From Spisula solida (taxonomy: Eukaryota; Mollusca; Bivalvia; Venerida; Mactridae), in contig OX365959.1 in the NCBI GenBank assembly GCA_947247005.1, positions 34,368,148 to 34,432,147 on the forward strand: DNA of 64,000 nucleotides. The letters run 5' to 3'. Below the pieces are notes generated by a model that was not told the origin of the DNA, ran no database searches, and was given only the letters and a program-made list of their open reading frames with translations. A program made the position numbers and the translations under genes. Shown here piece after piece: positions 55,063 to 64,000 of the stretch. How positions within the stretch are numbered: position 1 is the first letter of the stretch; the number at the start of each line of letters is the position of its first letter.

Positions 55063-57035
55063 GTTTCACAGGGTGCTAGAGAAAACGGCCCAGCTGCTGA
55101 TAGGGATGCTACTTTTCAAGGAAATGTTCCCTTTCCCTCAGACTTGCGAATGTTTCATAGAAGCTGGTATATAAATAAAATACCGCTAATTTTGCTCCGA
55201 AGCGAAAAAAAGTCCGTCTTGGATTGGTAGCAGTTGGTGATGTCAAAGTTACATTGTATTGCTACACTGCTATTGTGGGTAACTAGTTCATCATCATCAA
55301 AGTAGACATTCCACGTGGTATGTGACGTAATTGTTGGCTAGGAACGCAAGTAAAAATCTAAAAAAACAATCGTAGGTACTTTATTCTTTGATCAAATTTG
55401 AAGACACTCTTGATGCTCAACCCCAGAAATAGGTGCTATCCATGCCAATTAATATTCCGAAAACCAACACAACTGCTATCAAGTCGATTTCGACCGAAGT
55501 CCTTTCGTAAAAAATATTACGTCGCATGGACAGTACTCAAATTTGGCTTGAGTTTTGAGTAAATATCGTTAAATCGGTCTAAGAATAAAATAGTTCATTA
55601 CTTGCGTTGAATTCTGAACCCCCAAAATTATACCACATACCACATGGTATGACCACATTCTTCCTGGGATAAAAAAACGTGTCGAAAAAACAATCACACC
55701 CAGAACATATTATATATTCAGATTATTGAAAAGAATAATGCACAAATCGAACATTAACAGTTTACAGTTTATTTGAAATACATTAGGCATTATGCCGATG
55801 AGTAAACAAAGATACAAAATGTACAGGAAAAAATAATTACATATAAATACATGGTCAACAGTCAATTAATATTCTAATTATGTAACATATACACCTATTA
55901 AAACCCCCATTGCACTAAACGTGGTCTTGTTTTGTTCAATATTCCTTGTTTTTATTATTTTATGAGTATAGCGCTCTATCCACTTGTCAATGTCAACATA
56001 CATGGGGAAAAACATTGCATTTCACTACGACTAATTGTGGCGACGGTTAGCAAATTATATTCATTCATAACTCTTGAAGAATACTATGAATGCATTGGAT
56101 ATTTTGTTCGTTAAAGTTGCTGAAATATAGGAAATTCGGGAACGTTTTAAATGAAGCTTTGGAAGGCTCAAGCAATCTCATTTACGTCAAATAGTTTTGT
56201 TATATCACCATTGTACTTGGTTCGCACGTATAATGGAATTATAGTATGTCAATATATAATTATGAAATATGTGCAGTGGTTTTAAACATAGGAGTCCCAA
56301 CGCATGTCACATAAGCCATGCCCCCCTGACAGTTGTAGGCGGTGTTACGGAAATTACCGTAACCTACGTTATATATGGTTGTCTCGGCTGTATGGATGCC
56401 GCTTAGCGATTACCGCCATGGGTCCTAAACATGGCAGCTGCGCAACCTTCTTTCTGTATAGGGACCCTTTGTATTAGACAAACGTTCTTATGTCTAAACT
56501 CTAAACGATATTTTAGCAGGAATTACAAACATTTACCGTTTGTTAACATACTAGTATGTTATTATGTTTTATCTTCAGTGGAGAAGTGTGATTCTGATGT
56601 ATATTATTTAACAACTGAAGCAAGAAATGAAAAATAAATAATATGCATATTCCAACTTTGTGTTAACTAGTAGTATCCATACAGTACATGCACTTTTAAC
56701 GTGATTTCTAATTTGATATCCTGCTCGTTTTAACTAGAGGGTCAATTTTGGATTCATCACATTTTAAATATTTTTTTCCGCACAGGGCTTCATCCAAATT
56801 CCTATTCACTGTTCCAGTCTTTCTGTGTGGTTTAGTCATTCTTAATTACACTAGCCGAAGCTGCGATCCCTACAAAATATAAACAAAAACAGGTAGAGCA
56901 TTTAATTTAGCTCAATATCTCGTAAAAATGTCAATACGTGTATGTATTTGTTATTATCCATGGGGTTTTAAAAGACGTTTTTATAAAAAAAACTATCATA
57001 GGTGTCCTTTAAATAAAATAAATAAATATAGTAGA
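55063..57035. other. Spacer of the inverted duplication, nothing recognised
   Basis: AT-rich. No ORF above background or recognised repeat. Confidence 0.4.
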
Positions 57036-57470
57036 TTTATATAGCGCCCTTTTCATGCGAACGCACGTACAAAGGCGCTTCACATAGAGTGTTGCAGTCA
57101 CGCAGGGCATCCGGGCCCTACCGGTGCAGATACAGCATGATCGGACCAGAGAGACAGACTGAGAGAAAGCACCCGAAGGGAGAGAGAGAGACATCAGATA
57201 CAGGCATGTCCGGTGCTGCAGACATGCGCCTAGCTCTTATTTCGAACAGACAGTCTGGTTCTTTAATGTACCCGGTGTATAGCACCGATGCACAGCTTAC
57301 TGGCACTTTTCACCAGATAATGTGCAGTCAATATGGTCTAATATAACGGGAAATTACAACGAATAGAAGTTCAGAAAAGTCAAATTCAAATGCCGGGGAT
57401 TGAACCCACGACCTCTGGATAAACAGCCCAGTGTGTTACCACTGAGCTAAGTCCTTTGAGAAGACGTTTA
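57036..57470 (-). mobile_element. tRNA-like SINE plus body (ATTTATATAGCGCCC type)
   Basis: Minus strand: A box TAGCTCAGTGG and B box GGTTCAATCCC, both perfect, near 57395-57455. The 7-nt acceptor halves do not pair, so it is not a functional tRNA. The body runs leftward to TTTATATAGCGCCCTTTTCA at about 57035, with AAAGGCGCTTCACA inside. Confidence 0.65.
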
Positions 57471-58668
57471 GTTCAAAATAATTTTACTACGTGAGAAATG
57501 AAGTGATATACGTGTATTTCAAAAATTGCTAAAATATTAATGTCCATATACATGTATGTACATAATGCCAATGCAAATATAATTGTAAAAGCGAACCGGA
57601 TCATTTGCGTTGTATCGACAACCCGGGACCCTGATTCGTTCAACTTTGAAAACGTTAGATTTTGGCCTATATAAATACATTATTAATAAAAGAGGAGTAT
57701 CTGGGAAAGAAATGTAACCTTACAATTCACGCAAGTACATAGTTTAAACTCGGTAAGCTCTTACTTTGTCTAATTTGTCTAAAATGTCCGCATTTCATGT
57801 TTGTTTTGCATTGTTTACGATTGAATCCTAACTTTCAACGTACATTACGTGCATATGCATTGATGCAAGACAAAACCAAGTAGCTACGAGCATGCAGGAC
57901 AAACGTGGGCATTCCGTAAGAGTATTCCTATCTTCAGAATTCAAAGATAACCATAAAAAATACGCAAAAATGTTACACTCACCAGCGTATTATTGTTGAT
58001 ATCCACCATTTTTTAGCCGGATCATTTTCGCTACGTTAGCCGAACCCGCGTCGTTAAACCGGACCCATTGCGTTTTGCCGATACAGTGTGTACTGTTTTA
58101 TTGAGCCGGCAACAGGGCTATAACATGCTCCACAAAACAGGCCAGTCGAAAAGTCCCCAATTATATTTCACAATTCAAACTGCACCGACTTTATGGTTAA
58201 ATACACCAAATGAGGAGGCGGACTGGGATCGAGGCCGGGACCCCCTCCCCCCAACTAGAAGTGGGCGCTAGATATCAATAGGCTATTGTTCTGTCGTTCC
58301 TTTCTCTGTCGGCATTAGTCCACGGAACCATTTTCATGAAAGCATATTACCTTCCCGGCTATCCGATTATATCATCTTTTGAGTTCATTCTCTCCATTGA
58401 AGAACAGGGCGATGAATAAGCTCCCTACATTTGTCTCTGTTCTGTGCTGTCCTTACTGTTGCTTATGTATCTAGTATATTTCCTTTTCTACTCTCCGTCT
58501 CCAGGTCCACTGTCGGTCATGTGCCAAAGAACTCCGAGATAAACTTTACAATTTATCAAAAAAGAGCAGCAAGAGTAATTCTGACCACACATCAGAAGAA
58601 CTCTTTATTAAACTAATGTTTTGTTTTCTTCATAAATATGTTTATATTATCATGTAATTAATGTACAA

Positions 58669-59430
58669 CATGGGCGTAGGAGAAGGGGGGCCAGGGGGGG
58701 CCAGGCCCCCCCCAATGTTAGGACAAGGGGGGCCAACATATCGTTTGGCCCCCCCCCCCCCCCAATAATTCAGACCATATTCATAATTTTCCGCCTAAAA
58801 TAGTCTTGTAATAGGTAATTTGCCTTTTATCCTTGGTTAAAAAGTATAAAATGTGAATTTTCGTGCTCGCTACGCTCGCAAAATGATTTCAATCTATGAA
58901 ATATATTATCACCTGATCACGTTACTGTTGGAATGAGCTACAAGGACTACAGAAATACAATGTAAGATAAAGTTCGCACCAGCTCCTATATTGCTTTTAA
59001 ACTTTGTCATTACTATGTTAAATTTTCTTACTTATCCACTAAAACTCTCAGAATTCAGGCATCTGTTCAATAATAAGTAAAAATATTTACAAAATAAGGA
59101 CTTATTTTTGATTGATCTTACCAAAATATCATCTCAGAACGCACCAGATTGATCCAATGTTTTAAAATATTTCCCGGGGGAGCATGCCCCCGTACCCCCC
59201 TACTTACAATACTAGTATATGATAGGGTTCAAATTTTGTACCCGATATTTTGACAAGCAAACAACTAAGTAGATATACCTTACCTTAGTGAATAATATAA
59301 ACATAAACTTTCACCATAGCTTATTAACACTGAATGTAACCCCCCACATTTTAAAAAAAAAATTCGCCCCCCCCCCCCCTTTCCCAAATAGTTGCCCCCC
59401 CCCAATGTTGAAGACGCTCCTACGCCCATG
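58669..59430. mobile_element. TIR element CATGGGCGTAGGAG with poly-G/poly-C blocks
   Basis: 14-bp perfect inverted ends (58669-58682 and 59417-59430). Next to each end are GGGGGGCCA / GCCCCCCCCC blocks. The middle has CTCGCTACGCTCGC and an AT-rich core. No ORF. Confidence 0.75.
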
Positions 59431-60068
59431 TACAGGTATATAATTATGTTGTTTTGTAGACCATATTGAAAATTGGTGAAACACAATGTATGTTATCTAC
59501 TATAAATAGTTACTTACTTACAAATTAGTGATCTAGAAAATATCTGTAGATGCTTATAAATAAGTAAATAGGCCAGTGCTGGAACGAATATAAAATAAGT
59601 TTATATTCGTTGCAGACCCGTGTAGATCGGGACCCTATAATACATGTCTATAATTATGGTCCCTGGTGTACGATTTTTACAATTTAAGCAGACATATAGA
59701 TTTGAAAGAATAGCGCCAATTAACTGTTTACATCTTTCTTAATTAGGGTAGGTGTATTATATATTATATATAGCTTTATATAGAGTGACATTTATGTCAG
59801 TAACATCGTGTAGATGTAGATTAGGTCCACAAATAAACCATTCTTGTTCAATTTTATCATAAATACGGTGTTTATCGCAGTTATTTACATAGGGCGTAAA
59901 CCTAATGTTAGCGTTTCGCTCAGCCTAATCAGTCTGACGTGATTGGTTTCCTGTGCTCAGCGCGATAAACACTTTTATGCTACGTAAGCGGAGTACCAGT
60001 CGGCCGAAAAATGAAATACCCAGGATGCATCATAACATAAACTTTGTGAAGTTACCGTAAAGTTAGCT
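59431..60068. promoter_or_regulatory. Upstream region of the laminin gamma gene
   Basis: Presumed promoter and 5' UTR, inferred from position. A TATATATTATATATAGC stretch at about 59757-59773 is too far upstream to call a core TATA box with confidence. Confidence 0.35.
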
Positions 60069-60528
60069 ATGGCGGTGAGCGGAGGTCGGTGTGGATTTTC
60101 TGACAATTTACTGGAAATTAAACCTTTGATTTCAACCATGAAAGTCGCAGGATTATTACTGATATTTTTTCATCTACCTCACATTATTTATGCCGCTGAA
60201 AATTCGTGTTACGATGCATCGGGTAGAGCTCAAAAATGTGTGCCAGAATTTGTGAACGCTGCATTTAATCTGAGTGTGGATGCTACTAACACTTGTGGGC
60301 TGACCGGAGCACAGGAATATTGCTTGCAGACTGGAGTTACTGGTGTAAGAAAGTCGTGTGGTCACGTGTGTGATGCTGGATCTCCATACCTTACCCATCC
60401 GCCTAGCTTTATGACAGATTTTAACAGTCAAAATAACTGGACATGGTGGCAGAGTGAAACTATGCTGGAGCGTAGAGACGAATGGTTGAATTCTAGACAG
60501 CAACACGTTAATCTAACCCTTAGTTTAG
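60069..60528 (+). CDS. LAMC1: Laminin subunit gamma (gamma-1-like), first coding exon only
   Basis: An extracellular basement-membrane protein; this exon encodes the signal peptide and the start of the N-terminal polymerisation domain (domain VI). The frame opens at ATG 60069, but a second ATG at 60138 gives a standard signal peptide (MKVAGLLLIFFHLPHIIYA), so translation may start there. The mature part shows the family signature: QKCVPEFVNAAFNLSV, ATNTCG, EYCLQTGVTG, KSCGHVCDAG, FMTDFN and WTWWQSETM. N-glycosylation sequons are at NLS, NWT and NLT. The exon ends in LTLSL plus one base at a GTAAAC donor (60529). The rest of the open frame to 60584 is intron read-through. No second exon was found in the remaining 3.4 kb, so intron 1 extends past the window. 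The gamma assignment rests on the N-terminal motif; gamma-1 rather than gamma-3 is a default. Confidence 0.9.
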
Positions 60529-63500
60529 GTAAACCATCTATAGTAGATATCTTTATCTTTATAGCTGTATCTTTGATAAGCTGAAATTCTGCTTATATTT
60601 CCTGTTCATAGGTTTGTTTCTTAGAATGAGTCTTATAATGTTTCATGTGCGGATCCAGAGGGGAATCTCCGAGGCAGAGGGCACCCCCTGACATTTTGTC
60701 TTATATAACAAGATCGTATGTCAGGCATGTGTGGCTCTAGAGGGGTGATAAAATATGGTTGACTTGCATATTAAGACGGCGGGACTTTTGAGTCAGAACT
60801 GGACACCCCTTGAAGAAAATGAATGCCTAGAGAAAAATAGCAGATTACCAGACAATGAACCCCTACTTTCGTGAAATTATTGGATCGGTGCATACATTAC
60901 ATTTTGGGGCTAAGATTACTTTCAGGATCCCCTTGAGGAATATGTACAAAATCTGTCTAGTCAACATAATTTAATCAAAACTATTTTTTACATGCTTTTT
61001 ATGTAGTCCCGAAATATGTACTATAATAATGTAGACGAATGTTTATAGCTATGTTACATGACTAGGTCTTCGTGGACAAATTTTGTCACAATATCACTAG
61101 ATTGTCTCCATTAAGTACATTCTTAATACTGTATTACTTAAAAATCTGTGGACCTAGAGTGTCTAATTGGATTTTAATTGGCTTTTAATTGGTAATTTAA
61201 TACAATGTTGAATTGCTAAGAGTAAATTTTATTATATGAATTTGAACAAAAATATAATAATTATATTACTAGTAATAAAATAGATATATATAGTAATACT
61301 AATAATATGTAATACTTGTATTGTATACTAGTCTAGTATATAAAGTATTATCTATTTATATCCAACTACAGTTATATTATAAATGATACTATCTACAGAT
61401 CTATATCAGTAAATATATGCATTTTATCTGGCATACATCTCACCTTGAATTAATTGATGTATATATTTTGGTACAGATCCAAGTATTGTCATTTATTTTC
61501 CAAAACATAATAATTTCATGTGATCCATACAGGGGTGTAGAAATGTTTTCATGTAGCCACTCTATTTTAAACTTTAAAAGTAAGCAGTTGATTGGACGGT
61601 TCCTCCCCTCTCTCTCTCTCTATAGACTATATATATAATTATATAAATCGAAGGAAGTATTAAAAGTAACCAGCAAGAATGCCGGTTGATTTTGCAGCCT
61701 TCTGGCTCATTTCTACAAGACGGTCCATATATATAAAAATAGAAAATGCTATTATTAATAATAATAATTAAATTATTAATATTCAGATAATAAAATTACA
61801 TTCATTAATTTAGTGACACAATATATCTGTTTATCAGGTGTCTTCTGGGGTATAATTAAATTGCGTATTGATTATAGTTTTAATGTCTATGAGAAATCAC
61901 TGTATTCATATGCAAAATGACCAAGGCCTAAAATAAAATATTGTTTGTTTCCCCATCCCCTACCTACCCGACTAAAAAGGGCCCTACCCAAAATATTTTA
62001 TTGCCCAAATTGAAATAATATTTTTTTTATTAAAAATTGGAATTGAAAATTTTATTTTTTTGTTTACTGGCTTCTTTCTTACCATTAACTTTTAGACTGT
62101 TTGTTTTTACCTTAGAGTTAATTCTAAATTTCATTATTGTTGGTTTTCACCTTAAAGTTAATTCTAAATTTCATTATTTGTATGTCTTAACCAATAACTA
62201 TCATACTGAAACAATTCCAAAAATAAATATTTACCCTACCTACCTACCCATTCTAAATCTGCTAGGGTCGGGATGGGGAAACCAAGAACATTTTAAGTTT
62301 GGCCCAACAGCAATCTATTGGATGAATGAACAATAAAAACTTGCCATTCACCAATAGCTACATTGTAGCTGGTGGTACTAATCCCTTTGTATACAAACAT
62401 GATCTCTCCTATTATTCCTCAAAGTCAGAATTTGTTTATTTTGATCTACAAATTCCTCTTTTGATTACCAAATTCATTATATTACATGTAGCTTGCAGTT
62501 CTAATCTTAGTATTTATATATTACTACATGTACAATGTCCTAGAGTTGGGAATTTCAGGATCCTGTCCATTTTGGAATTCCTAAGGGAAACTCTCACACA
62601 TTGTGTGCAGATTTAACAAACTTATCGGTAACTGTCTGTCTTATTAATACAAAATTACTATGCATGGATCTAAAATCTTAAGGCACTGGCTTAACCTGAC
62701 TGTAAAGTGTTAAAGAAGGATTTAATTCTCCTGGTATTTATTACAGATTAGGAGATTTTGATACCATATCTGTTGATATTTGTATATCTTACAAGTTTAG
62801 AGTTTATTGACTTATCATTGTGGTATTTTTATGGTATTTGACCAGTGGTTAAAGTGACAAAATCTACAATAAGTTGGTGTTAGTTATATATACATACATG
62901 TACATGTATGTCTGCATGCCTATACTGTTAATATATAGTCTGGTTTTAAGTTACGTAATATACAAATTACATTAATTCTATTTTTGTATGAGGTTATTTA
63001 TATTCTATAGCATAGAACTTTTGGATAAACTGTGAAAATTAATGTTTAAATTTTTTGTATGTTACGCAACCTATTTATACACGATGATTTTTTGACATAG
63101 ACTGTTTTGATGTCTTGCTGTGTGTTATAGAAATAACTGCATAGCTCAGCTGTTTGGTTGCCAACTTGCATTGCTGTACAGGATTATATTATGCGACTAT
63201 TATAACTATAATCATGCATATTATCAAGTAATCTGAAGCATAAATTTATGTTATAATTTACCTGCAATCATGATTATATAGATTAGTCTCACTATATAAT
63301 TATTTACTATAATATAATTTAGGCCAATTTTTTTACATTATGGTTATTAAAGGCACAAATATTAGGAGATTGGAAGCATCACTTATACTTTAGTTCTGAG
63401 CTGCGGGAACGACAGTGACTGGTCAGTCCATAGTATAAACATTGGAAAATTGCATGCTTTTGAACTTGAAGAAATTCTGACATGTATAATTTTTTGACTT

Positions 63501-64000
63501 TTTGAAGGGGCTGAATGTGTGGGAAATGTTTGACCTGAAAGTGATAGGTGATCCGTGGTGATTAAGGTTACCTGTGGTGATCTGTAGGTGACTGATAGAC
63601 TAGTGGGTAGGAAGTGGTCTCAGGTGTATCTACTCATAAATCACAATACCGATCATACCTAGACAGAGAGTGTAGCTGGTGAAATATTAGTGAATAAGTC
63701 CAAGCCAGTAAGAAATTACTATGTTAATATATTATTTTTACATAAGATATGTCTGATCCTAAATTACGTAGAAATTCTAGAAAATATTGATAGGTATTAT
63801 TATTGTTTATTAATAATAATAACACAGCCCTATCCAGAGACATACAAGTACTGAGGCAAACATTTTTCAGGGTATATTTGAGACATGTTTATTTTTTTGT
63901 CTTCAAATTTTCACTGAGGCAAGTGCCTTGTGCTGCTGCTTGGCTACGGGCCTGCACCTATCTTCAAGTGTCGGCTGTTTGGATATATATGCTCTAGCTG
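60529..64000 (+). other. Laminin gamma intron 1 (incomplete)
   Basis: No exon continuing the laminin domain was seen. It contains the repeat copy at 61924-62305, a CT microsatellite at about 61606-61620, and very AT-rich DNA at 61200-61400 and 61730-61800. Confidence 0.6.
61924..62305. repeat. Interspersed TIR repeat, copy 2 (partner at 5377-5717)
   Basis: Begins GGCCTAAAATAAAATATTG and ends AAGTTTGGCCC like copy 1. It contains an extra internal direct repeat of about 40 bp (CACCTTAAAGTTAATTCTAA with its neighbour). Confidence 0.8.

Larger units (their letters stand above)
54056..58154. repeat. Large inverted duplication, arms about 0.56 kb, 3-kb spacer
   Basis: The left arm 54056-54635 and right arm 57594-58154 match in inverted orientation, with markers GCAAAACGCAATGGGTCCGG, TTCGGCTAACGTAACGAAAA and GTTTTCAAAGTTGAACGAAT. 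Each arm contains several CCGGATCATTTTCG motifs. It may be a foldback transposon or an inverted segmental duplication. Interior features are listed separately. Confidence 0.8.

Noticed and set aside
57395..57470. tRNA gene on the minus strand
   Set aside because: A and B boxes are perfect, but the acceptor stem halves do not pair and a SINE body follows.
60529..60584. Continuation of the laminin frame to a stop at 60584
   Set aside because: It is read-through past a GTAAAC donor at the point where the conserved laminin sequence stops matching.

Overview
The window is animal nuclear DNA, most likely from a bivalve mollusc. Genes are split by GT-AG introns, the base composition is AT-rich, and most of the sequence is interspersed repeats. 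The mollusc assignment is an inference from repeat types, such as the AACAAGAGGGCCC element with inner ~145-bp repeats, the TATGCCCC...GGGGCATA elements and several tRNA-headed SINEs. No bacterial operon, CRISPR array or phage module is present.

Five gene models can be supported. PSMB1 (proteasome beta-6 subunit) lies on the minus strand in five coding exons from 12669 down to 3864. ANAPC2 (the cullin subunit of the anaphase-promoting complex) lies on the plus strand in 14 coding exons from 12938 to 26326. Both models are complete and phase-consistent, giving 233 and 787 residues. Their start codons face each other across 268 bp, so they probably share a bidirectional promoter. Both products act in ubiquitin-dependent protein turnover. 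A small gene of unknown function (two coding exons, 115 residues) lies on the minus strand at 30453-32151. An immunity-related GTPase (IRG family) lies on the minus strand at 42731-44020, with an altered G4 motif and an unresolved 5' end. The first exon of a laminin gamma chain is on the plus strand at 60069-60528, and the rest of that gene lies beyond the window. A repetitive ORF at 365-946 (minus), also open on the plus strand, may encode a secreted repeat protein.

The remainder is repeats. At 1-12 kb these lie between the first ORF and PSMB1 and in the PSMB1 introns: TIR elements, SINEs and a 145-bp tandem array. At 13-27 kb they fill the ANAPC2 introns, which also hold a partial exon duplication that could form an in-frame 54-nt cassette exon. 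At 27-42 kb they include a 15 x 40-bp minisatellite, an 85-bp array, a 33-bp array and several hairpin elements. At 44.9-52.2 kb there is a 7.3-kb foldback structure with mariner-like ends, whose left arm was later split by a 740-bp insertion. At 52.4-53.5 kb there is a mariner-like relic. At 54-58 kb there is a second inverted duplication around a C2H2 zinc-finger remnant. The last 3.5 kb is laminin intron.

Exon borders were placed by eye from splice-site dinucleotides, phase continuity and family conservation. No database search was possible. Repeat borders are approximate unless target-site duplications are quoted.
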